A stretch of DNA of 64,000 nucleotides from Streptomyces marinisediminis (GTDB lineage: Bacteria > Actinomycetota > Actinomycetes > Streptomycetales > Streptomycetaceae), in the NCBI RefSeq assembly GCF_026262575.1, contig NZ_JAPKFL010000012.1, positions 106,826 through 170,825 of the forward strand, in the 5' to 3' direction. Below are positions 1-8,900 of the stretch, piece by piece. Within the stretch, counting starts at the first letter, position 1, and each line of letters starts with the position of its first letter. The notes beneath the pieces were generated by a model. It had not been told where the DNA came from. It ran no database searches and saw only the letters and a program-made list of their open reading frames with translations. The translations under genes and the position numbers were made by a program.

Positions 1-57
1 CGGGGTATCAGGCGGGTTCAGGTCGGGGCGTGACGGGGTGTGCGTCTGCGTCTGCAC
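1..57 (-). CDS. wblC: WblC (WhiB7-type) regulator, N-terminal 19 codons only
   Basis: A GTG start at 57-55 lies a short distance after a GAGGAAG ribosome site and opens a frame reading MQTQTHTPSRPDLNPPDTP to the window edge. Streptomyces WblC proteins begin with a similar Gln/His/Pro-rich leader (MQ..H.PS.P). The conserved cysteines and the Gly-Trp motif would lie outside the window. WblC/WhiB7 is an iron-sulfur transcription factor that partners the principal sigma factor and switches on intrinsic antibiotic resistance. The identity rests on the N-terminus, on the attenuator leader directly upstream, and on the adjoining uvrD2, mycoredoxin and nudC genes, which also surround mycobacterial whiB7. 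The coding part itself is too short to prove the family. Confidence 0.72.
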   Translation of the reverse strand, partial: MQTQTHTPSRPDLNPPDTP

Positions 58-109
58 GGTGACTTCCTCGTCTGTCGTTGTCGGTCCGGCTGGTGGCCGG
101 GCTGCTTTT

Positions 110-155
110 GGGCAAACAGAAGGGCCGCGGTACCCGGTGTGGGTTCCGCGGCCCT
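110..155 (-). terminator. Intrinsic terminator (attenuator) upstream of wblC
   Basis: On the minus strand AGGGCCGCGG (155-146) pairs perfectly with CCGCGGCCCT (130-121). The stem is extended by four inner pairs after one mismatch, and a T-containing stretch TCTGTTTG follows at once. It lies between the leader ORF stop and the wblC start, the position where whiB7 leaders carry their conditional terminator. Confidence 0.75.
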
Positions 156-200
156 GGAAGGTGCCGACCTGATCGCCGATCAGGCTGGATCTCTCCAGGG
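152..200 (-). promoter_or_regulatory. Candidate antiterminator pairing in the wblC leader
   Basis: CCCTGGA (200-194 on the minus strand, inside the last codons of the leader ORF) is complementary to TCCAGGG (158-152). The latter overlaps the first four bases of the terminator stem. Between them CCTGATC and GATCAGG (184-178 and 174-168) form a separate 7-bp hairpin with a 3-nt loop. The two long-range pairings exclude each other. A ribosome finishing the ORF would cover CCCTGGA and favour termination; a ribosome held upstream would leave it free. The mechanism is inferred from the pairing. Confidence 0.5.
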
Positions 201-446
201 TTCGAGCCCACGGAAGGCCCACATCGTGTGGTGCTGCGTCTTCTGGCGACCAAAGCCGGCATCCGCCGCGCCAAGGGCATAGGTCTGCGCCTGTGCCGCC
301 GCTGCTACTGCGGACGCCTCGATCGGTCGCTCATCGCTGATCCGGGCACAGGGCAGACCGGTGCCACGGACGGAGGAGCCGAGCAGGCAGGTGGCAACGA
401 CCGAGCGCTCGGTCACTTCGCCGGTGTTGGTCAGAATTCCGATCAC
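180..446 (-). CDS. Candidate upstream ORF in the wblC leader
   Basis: An 88-codon frame starts at a GTG (446-444) preceded by GAGGAGG at good spacing and ends at TGA 180-182, just before a terminator hairpin. It begins MIGILTNTGEVTERS and ends GLEPWRDPA. Translated leader ORFs that sense ribosome inhibition control transcription into whiB7/wblC in other actinobacteria. The last codons here contain the strand (194-200) that can pair with the terminator arm, which fits such a role. I cannot tell whether the whole 88-residue peptide is conserved or whether a shorter frame is the functional one. Confidence 0.55.
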   Translation of the reverse strand: MIGILTNTGEVTERSVVATCLLGSSVRGTGLPCARISDERPIEASAVAAAAQAQTYALGAADAGFGRQKTQHHTMWAFRGLEPWRDPA

Positions 447-577
447 TGGTCTCGCCTCCTCTCGGCGCCTCGGTCGGGCTCCCCGGCCAGGGGCCGGACC
501 CGAAGATGTTCAGGGATGAGTACATCATGGAGAAGTGGAGAAGATGGGGCGAGTAGCCCGCCCTCTCCACGTCTCGA

Positions 578-637
578 AGGCTATGGCGCGCGTAGCGGCG
601 TGCGCAAACTATTTTCCGGGAAGTTCGGCGGGAAGTT
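578..637 (-). promoter_or_regulatory. Probable wblC promoter with AT-rich activator box
   Basis: On the minus strand a -35-like TTGCGC (607-602) and a -10 TAGCCT (583-578) are 18 bp apart. Immediately upstream of the -35 is an AT-rich run AAAATA (615-610), the type of element known in WhiB7-dependent promoters, which suggests autoregulation. Two direct copies of the nonamer CGGGAAGTT (plus strand 617-625 and 629-637, 12-bp period) lie further upstream and could bind another regulator. Transcription from here gives a leader of about 500 nt. Confidence 0.6.
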
Positions 638-687
638 TTGAACGGTGTGTCAGGTTCCGAGCGGAAGCTTTCCTTCCGCCGGTGGCC

Positions 688-2877
688 TCAGCCGGCGTCC
701 CCCGCCTGGTCCGCCAGTTCCTCCCCCGCGCACAGGGCGAGCACGTCCGCCCCGAAGGCCCGGACCTTGCGCGCGGTGACGCCCGCGATGGCCCGCAGCC
801 CGGACTCGTCGTCGGGCACGGCCTCGGCGATGGCCAGGAGCGTCTTGTCGGTGAAGACGCAGTACTCGGGCTGGCCGATGAGCCGCCCCTGGCGGGTGCG
901 CCACGCGCGCAGCCGGTCGTAGAGCGCCTCGTCCACGTCGGACGGGCAGCTCTCGCAGCGCATCAGCTTCACCTCGCCGGCGTCCGTGAGGGTGCGGCCG
1001 CACACCCGGCAGCGCACCACCGTCCGCCGCCGCGCCGGGCGGGGCGACGTGCCGTGCTCGACGCCGCCCCGGCCGGTCGGTGCGCCCCCGCCGCGGGCCG
1101 CCGCCGCGCCGGAGCCGGGGCGCAACCCGTCCAGGAACCGGCTGGGCGCGCGGGGCGGGCGGCCCTCGGGGTTGCGGGTCAGCGACCACGACAGGCGCAG
1201 CAGGCGCCGCGCCCGGGTGACGCCGACGTACAGCAGCCGCCGCTCCTCCTCGATCTGGGCGGGCGTCTTGGCGTAGGTGATGGGCAGCACGCCCTCGACC
1301 ATGCCGACGAGGAAGACGGCCTCCCACTCCAGCCCCTTGGCCGCGTGCAGGGAGGCCAGGGTGACGCCTTCCACCGGCGGCGCGTGCTGGGCGGCCGCAC
1401 GCTGCGACAGCTCCGCGACGAAGTCCGCCAGCGTGGCGCCCCGGCGGGCCGTCGCCACCTCTTCGGCGAGGCGGACCAGGGCCGCCAGGGACTCCCAGCG
1501 GTCCCGGGCGACGCCCGAGCCCGCCGGTGGCCGCGGCTGCCACCCGGCGCCGCCGAGCACCACGCGCACCTGGTCGGCCAGGCCCTGCGCGGCGGCCAGC
1601 CGCGGGTCGTTGTCACCGGCACGGGCGGCGCCGCGCAGCAGCACCCCCGCCTGCCGGATCTCGGGCCGCTCGAAGTAGCGCTCGGCCCCGTGCACCTGGT
1701 AGGGGACGCCCGCGTCGGCCAGCGCCTGCTCGTAGGCCTCGGACTGGGCGTTGATCCGGTAGAGGACGGCGATCTCGCCGGCCGGTACGCCCGCGGCGAT
1801 GAGGTCGCGGATGTGCCGGGCGGTGTCGCGGGCCTCCTCCGGCTCGTCGGGGTACTCGGCGTAGGCGGGCTCGGGGCCGGGCTCGCGCTGGGAGACCAGC
1901 TCCAGCCGGTGCTCGGCCGCCCGGCCCGACGCCTGCGCCAGCAGCCCGTTCGCCAGGTGGACGACCTGCGGCGTCGAGCGGTAGTCGCGCACCAGGCGCA
2001 CCACGGTGGCGGTGGGGTGGCGGCGGCGGAAGTCGAGCAGGTGGTCGGGGGTCGCGCCGGTGAAGGAGTAGATCGTCTGGCTGGCGTCGCCCACCACGCA
2101 CAGGGTGTCGCGCTCGCCCAGCCACAGGTCCAGCAGCCGCTGCTGGAGCGGGCTGACGTCCTGGTACTCGTCGACGACGAAGTGCTGGTACTGGGCGCGC
2201 ACCCGCTCGGCGACGTCCCGGCTGTCCTGGAGGATGCCGACGGTGAGCAGCAGCACGTCCTCGAAGTCGATGGTGGCCGTCTCGCGCTTGAGGTTCTCGT
2301 AGGCGGTGTAGACGCCGACCGTCTCGGCGGCGTCCCGGGGGAGCTGGCGGGCGGCCTGCGCGGCGGCGGCCGGGTAGTCGTCCGGGATGGTCTGGGTGAC
2401 CTTGGCCCACTCGATCTCGCTCGTGACGTCGCGCAGCTCGGCGCGGTCCAGCCGCAGGCCGACGCGGGCGGCCGCCTCGGCGACCAGGGACGCCTTGCGG
2501 TCGACCAGCCGGGGCAGGTCACCGCCGACCGCGCGGGGCCAGAAGAACTGGAGCTGCCGCAGCGCGGCGGAGTGGAAGGTGCGGGCCTGCACGCCGTCGG
2601 CCCCGAGCTGGCGCAGCCGTCCGCGCATCTCCCCCGCGGCGCGGTTGGTGAAGGTGACGGCCAGCACCCCGGCCGGGGGCAGCACGCCCGCGCGGACGCC
2701 GTAGGCGATGCGGTGGGTGATCGCCCGCGTCTTGCCCGTCCCGGCGCCGGCCAGCACGCACACCGGGCCGTGCAGCGCCGTGGCCACCTCGCGCTGCTCG
2801 GGGTCGAGCCCGTCGAGCACCGCGTCGGCCGTCTCGGGCACCGGCGGGAACAGGGTGGAGTGGGTCGCTGCGGTCAC
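688..2877 (-). CDS. uvrD2: ATP-dependent DNA helicase UvrD2 (SF1A, with HRDC domain)
   Basis: This 729-residue protein is a superfamily 1A 3'-to-5' DNA helicase. Walker A AGAGTGKT is at residues 43-50, the DEYQDVSPLQ motif II lies near residue 225, and the VTRA box lies in the C-terminal core. After the motor come a short proline/glycine-rich linker, a four-cysteine element (CRVCG, then CESC, near 600-640) and a C-terminal HRDC-like domain. This layout matches mycobacterial UvrD2. It likely removes proteins or unwinds DNA during repair. The GTG start at 2877 was chosen because it gives the usual distance to motif I. It sits between wblC and nudC as in other actinobacteria. Confidence 0.93.
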   Translation of the reverse strand: MTAATHSTLFPPVPETADAVLDGLDPEQREVATALHGPVCVLAGAGTGKTRAITHRIAYGVRAGVLPPAGVLAVTFTNRAAGEMRGRLRQLGADGVQARTFHSAALRQLQFFWPRAVGGDLPRLVDRKASLVAEAAARVGLRLDRAELRDVTSEIEWAKVTQTIPDDYPAAAAQAARQLPRDAAETVGVYTAYENLKRETATIDFEDVLLLTVGILQDSRDVAERVRAQYQHFVVDEYQDVSPLQQRLLDLWLGERDTLCVVGDASQTIYSFTGATPDHLLDFRRRHPTATVVRLVRDYRSTPQVVHLANGLLAQASGRAAEHRLELVSQREPGPEPAYAEYPDEPEEARDTARHIRDLIAAGVPAGEIAVLYRINAQSEAYEQALADAGVPYQVHGAERYFERPEIRQAGVLLRGAARAGDNDPRLAAAQGLADQVRVVLGGAGWQPRPPAGSGVARDRWESLAALVRLAEEVATARRGATLADFVAELSQRAAAQHAPPVEGVTLASLHAAKGLEWEAVFLVGMVEGVLPITYAKTPAQIEEERRLLYVGVTRARRLLRLSWSLTRNPEGRPPRAPSRFLDGLRPGSGAAAARGGGAPTGRGGVEHGTSPRPARRRTVVRCRVCGRTLTDAGEVKLMRCESCPSDVDEALYDRLRAWRTRQGRLIGQPEYCVFTDKTLLAIAEAVPDDESGLRAIAGVTARKVRAFGADVLALCAGEELADQAGDAG

Positions 2878-3033
2878 CCCGCCATGCTGCCAGGTCCCCG
2901 GGGGCGCCGGGTCCGGCCGTCCACAGGGGGGTGCGCCTTGTCATACCGGTGTCCCGCCGGTGGCGGGAATCCGGACGCCTCTGCTCTCGTTGTCCGAAAG
3001 CAACACCCGACAACACGAAGGAGCGCCGGTCCC

Positions 3034-3291
3034 ATGACGGGAACCGTGACGATGTACAGCACCACGTGGTGCGGCTACTGCGTCCGTCTGAAGCGGCAGA
3101 TGGAGCGCGAGGGCATCGCCTACAACGAGATCAACATCGAGCTGGACCCGGAGTCGGCGTCCTTCGTGGAGAAGATCAACGGCGGTGACCAGACGGTGCC
3201 GACGGTGGTGGTGGTGCCGTCGGGCGGCGGCGACGAGGTCGTCATGACCAATCCGAGTCTCGCCCAGGTGAAGAAGGCGCTCGCGGCCTGA
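3034..3291 (+). CDS. mrx1: Mycoredoxin (glutaredoxin-like, mycothiol-dependent)
   Basis: An 85-residue thioredoxin-fold protein with the redox motif CGYC at residues 13-16 and the cis-proline stretch TVPTVVV in the second half. Mycoredoxins reduce mixed disulfides between protein cysteines and mycothiol, the job of glutaredoxin in glutathione organisms. The window also carries mshB, so mycothiol is expected in this host. The ATG at 3034 is preceded by AAGGAG. The gene is on the opposite strand to its neighbours uvrD2 and nudC and converges on nudC. A CXXC thioredoxin relative is the alternative, but size and genomic context favour mycoredoxin. Confidence 0.92.
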   Translation: MTGTVTMYSTTWCGYCVRLKRQMEREGIAYNEINIELDPESASFVEKINGGDQTVPTVVVVPSGGGDEVVMTNPSLAQVKKALAA

Positions 3292-3300
3292 ATCCGGCCG

Positions 3301-3350
3301 TCGGCGGCCTCGGGCCGCCGAGCCGAGCCGCCCCGCGGCGGCGGGGCGGC
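3301..3350. terminator. Back-to-back hairpins between convergent mrx1 and nudC
   Basis: TCGGCGGCC (3301-3309), a 3-nt loop and GGCCGCCGA (3313-3321) form a perfect 9-bp stem. A second strong GC stem built on CCGCCCCGC and its complement follows to about 3350. They lie 10 bp past the mrx1 stop. No T-run follows, which is common for Streptomyces terminators. The rest of the gap to 3487 holds GC-rich direct repeats. Confidence 0.6.
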
Positions 3351-3487
3351 CGCGGGCTCAGGCCCGCCGACTCGGACGGCGGGCTCGGACGGCGGGCTCG
3401 GGCCGCGGGCTCACACCGGGCTCGGGCCACCGGGCCCGCACACCGGACCCAGGCCGCGAGCTACACAGCAGACCCGGGCCGCCGGGC

Positions 3488-4432
3488 TCAGGCGGGGGGC
3501 GCCTTGGGCAGCGGAGCGCCGTACCACCGCTCGACGAGGCGGGCCGCGATCGAGATGCCCACCAGGGGCAGCACCTCTCCGTCCTCGATCGCGACGCGCA
3601 GCTCCTCGCGGGAGAACCAGCGCGCCTCCTCGATCTCCTCGCCGTCCACGGCGATCTCCGCGGCGGTGGCGCGCGCGGTGAAGCCGAGCATCAGGCTGGA
3701 GGGGAACGGCCACGGCTGGCTGGCGACGTACTCCACCTCGCCCACGGGCAGTCCCGCCTCCTCGAAGACCTCGCGCCGCACGGCGTTCTCCAGCGACTCC
3801 CCCGGCTCGACGAACCCGGCGAGCGTGGAGAAGCGCCCCTCGGGCCAGTGCACCTGGCGGCCGAGCAGCGCCCGGTCCCGCGCGTCGGTGACGAGCATGA
3901 TCACCGCGGGGTCGGTGCGCGGGTAGTGCTCGGCGCCGCAGGCCGGGCAGCGCCGGATGTGGCCGGCCGCGGCGATGACGGTGCGCTCGCCGCAGCGGGA
4001 GCAGAACCGGTGCAGGCGCTGCCAGTTCTCCAGCGCGACGGCGTGCACGAGCAGCGCGGCGTCGCGCTCCCCGAGCAGGGCGCCGGCCTCGCGCAGCCCG
4101 GCGGGGCGGGCGAGGTCGTCCATGCGGCCCGGCAGGGTGTCCTTCTGCAACGCGAAGTAACGCACGCCCTCGGCGTCGGTACCGAGGAAGTAGCGGTGCG
4201 CCTCGGTGATGGGGGCGTCGAAGGTGGGCATGGTCACCAGCTCGGTGCGGCCGTCGTCGGTGTCCACCACGAGCGCCTGACCGCCGGAGACGACGAAGCA
4301 CCGCGTGCTCGGGTGGCTCCAGGCCGCCGCGAGCCAGGCCTCGTCCAGCCGGTGGTGCGCGCTGCGGTCGATGCCCCCGGTGCCGGTGAGCGTCACGGGT
4401 GGCTCGGCCTGCTGCTCGGTCCAGGTGGTCAC
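3488..4432 (-). CDS. nudC: NAD(+) diphosphatase / NADH pyrophosphatase NudC
   Basis: This 314-residue Nudix hydrolase carries a zinc ribbon with cysteines at 144, 147, 162 and 165. A Nudix box starts at G206 (GFVEPGES then RREVFEEAG). The SQPWPFPSS motif at 238-246 is specific to NADH pyrophosphatases. The enzyme cleaves NAD(H) to NMN(H) and AMP, and in several bacteria removes NAD caps from RNA. The GTG at 4432 gives the VTTWTE N-terminus typical of streptomycete homologues; an AAGGAG lies about 11 nt upstream. A longer reading extends far upstream but has no homology and is rejected. Confidence 0.95.
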   Translation of the reverse strand: MTTWTEQQAEPPVTLTGTGGIDRSAHHRLDEAWLAAAWSHPSTRCFVVSGGQALVVDTDDGRTELVTMPTFDAPITEAHRYFLGTDAEGVRYFALQKDTLPGRMDDLARPAGLREAGALLGERDAALLVHAVALENWQRLHRFCSRCGERTVIAAAGHIRRCPACGAEHYPRTDPAVIMLVTDARDRALLGRQVHWPEGRFSTLAGFVEPGESLENAVRREVFEEAGLPVGEVEYVASQPWPFPSSLMLGFTARATAAEIAVDGEEIEEARWFSREELRVAIEDGEVLPLVGISIAARLVERWYGAPLPKAPPA

Positions 4433-4533
4433 GCTGCTCGGTGCTCCTTGTCTGGGGCGGCGGTGGGGCTCGGGCGCGTCCGCTGCGGACGCGGGCGGGC
4501 GGCGGGGCCCGTGGGGCCGAGGGAACCGGTGGG

Positions 4534-5943
4534 TCAGTCGCGGGCCGGCTGCCAGTGGCGCGGCAGGTCGTCCCACAGGTGGGCGACGGCTTCGGCCCCC
4601 TTCAGCAGCAGCCCCAGCTCCACCTTCTCGTTCGGGGCGTGCCAGCCGTCGGAGGGCACGGAGATGCCGAGGAAGAGGACGGGGGCGTCCAGGACGTCGC
4701 GCAGGTCCGCGGCCGGGCCCGAGCCGCCCTCGCGGGTGAAGCGCACGGGCCGGTCGTCGAAGGCGCGGGACATGGCGCGCACGACGGACTGGAGCGCGGG
4801 GTGGTCCAGCGGCGTCAGGCACGGCCGGGTCGCACCCCAGAAGGTGATCTCGTGCCGGATGCCGTCGGGCAGCCGGGCCGCCGCCCACTCCCGCACGGCC
4901 CGCTGGACGTGGTCCGCGTCCTGCCCGGCGACCAGCCGGAAGGAGAGCTTGAGCTGCGCCCGGGCCGGGACGATCGTCTTGCCGCCGGGGCCCTGGTAGC
5001 CACCGGAGACGCCGTTGACCTCGGCGGTCGGCCGGGCCCAGACGCGTTCGAGCACCGTGTAGCCCTCCTCGCCGAGCGCGGCGGAGCTGTGCGCGGTGCG
5101 CAGCCAGCGCTCCTGGTCGAACGGCAGCTCGGCGAAGAGGGCGCGCTCGCGCTCGGTCAGCTCCACGACGCCGTCGTAGAACCCGGGGACGGCGACGCGC
5201 CGCCGGTCGTCGTGGAGGGCGGCGGCCAGCCGGGCGGCCTCGGTGGCCGGGTTGGGCACGGCGCCGCCGAAGGAGCCGGAGTGGATGTCCTGGGCGGGGC
5301 CGAACAGGTCGATCTGGCAGTCGGTCAGGCCGCGCATGCCGGTGCAGACGGTGGGCGTATCCTCGTCCCACATGCCGGTGTCCGACACGAGCACGGCGTC
5401 GCAGGCGAGCCGGTCGGCGTGGGCGCGCAGCAGCGCGGGGAAGTGGGGCGAGCCGGACTCCTCCTCGCCCTCGATCAGCAGCTTGACGTGCACGGCGGGC
5501 GCGGTGCGGCCGGTGGCGGCGAGGTGGGCGCGCAGCCCCAGGGTGTGCATCCACACCTGGCCCTTGTCGTCGGCGGCGCCGCGGGCGTAGAGGCGGCCGT
5601 CGCGCTCGGTGGGCTCGAAGGGCTCGCCGAACCAGCCGTCGGAGCGGTCGGCCGGCTGCACGTCGTGGTGACCGTAGACGAGCACGGTGGGCGCGTCCGG
5701 GTCGGCCGAGGGCCACTCGGCGAAGACGGCCGGCAGCCCCGGCGTCGACCAGACCTCCGCGACGGGGAAGCCGGTCGCGCGCAGTCGTCCGGCCAGCCAC
5801 TCGGCGCTCCGCCGGACGTCCTCGGCCCGCCCGGGGTCGGCGGAGACCGAGGGTATGCGCAGCCAGTCGACGAGGTCGGCCAGGAAGGCGGTGGCGTGCG
5901 CGGTGACGTGGTCGCGGACGGCGTTGTCCGGGGCGGAGCTCAT
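4534..5943 (-). CDS. M20 family dipeptidase (CNDP/DapE-like zinc peptidase)
   Basis: A 469-residue M20-type dizinc peptidase. The first metal motif YGHHDVQP gives His92 and Asp94, the bridging aspartate is in GAADDKGQ (about 125), and the catalytic and metal glutamates are in EGEEESGS (160-161). Members of this group hydrolyse dipeptides. The ATG at 5943 has no ribosome site; six bases upstream is TAGGCT (5955-5950), a good -10 box, so the mRNA is probably leaderless. That hexamer overlaps the adnB stop codon (TAG), so the gene appears to have its own promoter inside the end of adnB. Confidence 0.9.
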   Translation of the reverse strand: MSSAPDNAVRDHVTAHATAFLADLVDWLRIPSVSADPGRAEDVRRSAEWLAGRLRATGFPVAEVWSTPGLPAVFAEWPSADPDAPTVLVYGHHDVQPADRSDGWFGEPFEPTERDGRLYARGAADDKGQVWMHTLGLRAHLAATGRTAPAVHVKLLIEGEEESGSPHFPALLRAHADRLACDAVLVSDTGMWDEDTPTVCTGMRGLTDCQIDLFGPAQDIHSGSFGGAVPNPATEAARLAAALHDDRRRVAVPGFYDGVVELTERERALFAELPFDQERWLRTAHSSAALGEEGYTVLERVWARPTAEVNGVSGGYQGPGGKTIVPARAQLKLSFRLVAGQDADHVQRAVREWAAARLPDGIRHEITFWGATRPCLTPLDHPALQSVVRAMSRAFDDRPVRFTREGGSGPAADLRDVLDAPVLFLGISVPSDGWHAPNEKVELGLLLKGAEAVAHLWDDLPRHWQPARD

Positions 5944-5952
5944 GCCAGGAGC

Positions 5953-8900
5953 CTATCGAGGAGGCGTGTCGTCGCGCGCCGGGGCGTCCGGCACCGCGGG
6001 ACCGTCCGGCGCCGCGGGGCCGTCCGGCGCCGGGCCGGCGGGTGCGGCCGGGGCGTCGTCCAGCAGCAGGCGTTCGAGCTCGGCCCGGCCCGGCAGGGGG
6101 TCGGGCCGCACGATCCGGCCGGTGCGGACGTGCACGAACACGGCGCGCACCGCCTCGGGCGGCAGCCCGTGCCGCTCGGCCCACGCCAGCCGGTAGACGG
6201 CGAGCTGGAGCGGGTCGGCGTCCGGACCGCGGCCGGTCTTCCAGTCGACGATCTCGAAGCCGTCGGCGTCCTGGTAGACGGCGTCGATGCGGCCGCGCAC
6301 GACGCGCCCGGCCAGCCGGAGCTGGAAGGGCGCCTCCACCCGGTAGGGGGTGCGCCGGGCGTACGGCGTGCCCTCGAACGCCTCCTTCAGCGCGGCGAGG
6401 TCGCGCTCGTCGGCGATCTCGGCGGTGGTGCCGCCCGGCTCGCCGTCGGCGCCCGACAGCTCCTCCGGGCCGAGCATGGGCAGCGCCAGCTCCTCGTAGC
6501 GGGACTGGACCCAGGCGTGGAAGCGGGTGCCGCGCCGGGCGGCGGCGGGCCGGGGCGGGCGGGGCATCGGCCGCACCAGGTCCCGGGCGAACCGCTCGGG
6601 GTCCGCGGCCAGCCGCAGGAGCTGGGAGGCGGTCAGCGTGGCCGGCAGCGCGACCTCGCGCACGGTGCGCCGGGAGCGGCGCAGCTCCTCGGCGAGCGCG
6701 GTCAGGTCCCGGTCCCAGGAGGCCGTCAGCCGCTGTTCCTCGGGGGTGAGGACGTACTCCGCCTCCGGCGCCGGGGCCTGAGCGGGCACGGCAGCCGCGT
6801 CCCGCGCATCCACCTCGTCAGGCACCTCCGCCTGGCTCAGCACCTCCGTCCCGCCCGACAGCTCCGCCTCATCCGACACGTCCACACCACCACGCGCACT
6901 GTCCTCGTCCGGCACACCCGTCCCGCCCGGCGCCGTCTCCCCCGGTGCGGCCGGGTCCGCGGCGGCGGTGAGGTGGGCGAGGACGGTGCGGGCGGCGGCG
7001 CGGCGGCGGGCGAGCGCGGTCCCGTCCAGCGGGAGGGGCCACGCCAGGTCGGTCTCGGGCGCGGCGAGCGCCGGGTTCTCCTCGCCCTCCGCGGGCGGGT
7101 CCGCCCACGCCTCGACCTCGCCGTGCGCGGGGTCGGCCTCGGCGTGCCGGCGGACGGCGTCCAGGAACGGCGAGGGGCCGCGGGGCTTCTTCTGACGGGG
7201 CCCCCACCAGTGCCCGGAGGCCAGCAGCAGCGAGCGGGGGCGGGTGAGGGTGACGTAGCCCAGGCGCAGCTCCTCGGTGGCCTGGTGCTCCTTGGCGGCC
7301 GTGTCGTAGGCGGTGCGGTCCCGGGCCGTCCAGCCGGCGAGTTCGGGCAGCGTCGCGGCGTCACCGCGCAGGGGGTGCGGCAGCACCCGGGGCTGGGTGA
7401 GCCAGGAGTCCTGGCCGCGCTCGCTGGGGAACTGTCCCGCGACCAGTCCGGGCACGGCCACGACGTCCCACTCCAGGCCCTTCGACTTGTGCGCGGTGAG
7501 CACCTTCACCGTGTTCTCGCCGCCCGGGAGCGAGCTGTCCAGCCCCTTCTCGTACCGCACGGCGGTGCGCAGGAAGCCGAGGAAGGCCAGCAGGGTGGCC
7601 TCGCCGTCCAGGGAGGCGAAGCCGGCCGCGAGGTCGAGGAAGTGGCCGAGGGTCTCGCGGCGCCGGGCGGCCAGCGCCTGCGGCGAGGCGGCCAGCTCCA
7701 CCTCCAGGCCGGTGACGGCCAGGACCCGGTGCAGCACGTCCATCAGCGGGTCGGCCAGGGAGCGGCGCAGTTCGCGGATCTCGGCGGCCAGCCGGGCGAA
7801 GCGGACCCGGGCCTCGGCGGAGAAGGGCAGGCCGTCGTCGAGGCCGCCGGAGTCCAGGAAGGTGTCGAGCGCGTCGGCCAGGGAGACGACCTCGGCCGGG
7901 TCGGTGCCCTCGACGGCGGCGGCCAGTCGCGCGTCGGCGTCGTCGGCGTTGCCCTGGCCGGGTCCCGGCCCGGCCAGCAGCCGGGCGCGGCGGCCGAGCA
8001 GCGCCAGGTCCCGGTGGCCGATGCGCCAGCGCGGCCCGGTGAGCAGCCGGACGAGGGCGGCGTTGGCCGTGGGGTCCTGGAGCACCTCGCAGGTGGCCAC
8101 CAGGTCGGCGATCTCCGGCAGGTGCAGCAGGCCGGACAGGCCCACCACCTCGACGGGCAGGTCGCGGGCGACGAGCGCGGAGTGCAGTTCCGCGAAGTCG
8201 CCCGCGCCCCGGCACAGCACGGCGACCTCCCCGGGCGGGGTGCCGGTGGCGACGAGGTGGGCCAGCCGGTCGGCCAGCCAGTCCAGCTCCGCGGCGTGCG
8301 TGTCCAGCAGGGCGCAGCGCACCCGCCCGGCCTGCTCGTCGCCGGGCGCCGCGCGCAGCGCCTCGACGCCGTCGTGCCGGGCGCGCAGCGGGGCGGCGAG
8401 GGTGTTGGCCAGGGTCAGCAGCCGCCCGCCGCTGCGCCGGTTCTCGCTGAGCGCGTACCGCCGCGCGGGGCTGCCGTCGGGGTGCGGGAAGTGCTCGGGG
8501 AAGTCGTCCAGGTTGGCGACGGAGGCGCCGCGCCAGCCGTAGATGGCCTGGCACGGGTCGCCGACGGCGGTGACGGGGTGCCCGGTGCCGCCGCCGAAGA
8601 GGCCGGCCAGCAGCACGCGCTGCGCGACGGAGGTGTCCTGGTACTCGTCCAGCAGGACCACGGCGTACTGCTCGCGCAGCAGCCGGCCCACCTCGGGGAC
8701 GTCCCGGGCCAGGCGGGCGGCGAGTGCGATCTGGTCACCGAAGTCGACGAGGTCGCGCTCGCGCTTGCGGGCCCGGTAGGACTCCACCAGGCCCAGCAGC
8801 TCCAGCCGGCCGCGCGCGGCCTCGGGGACGGCGCGCAGCGCGGCGTTGGTCAGTTTCACCTGCTCCAGCCGGGCCAGCAGCCCGGTGTCGTGGGCGCGCA

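Noticed and set aside
535..3291. A 918-codon open frame running through uvrD2 on the opposite strand into mycoredoxin
   Set aside because: Only the last 85 codons are a real protein. The rest mirrors uvrD2 and has Arg/Gly/Leu-rich translation with no domain.
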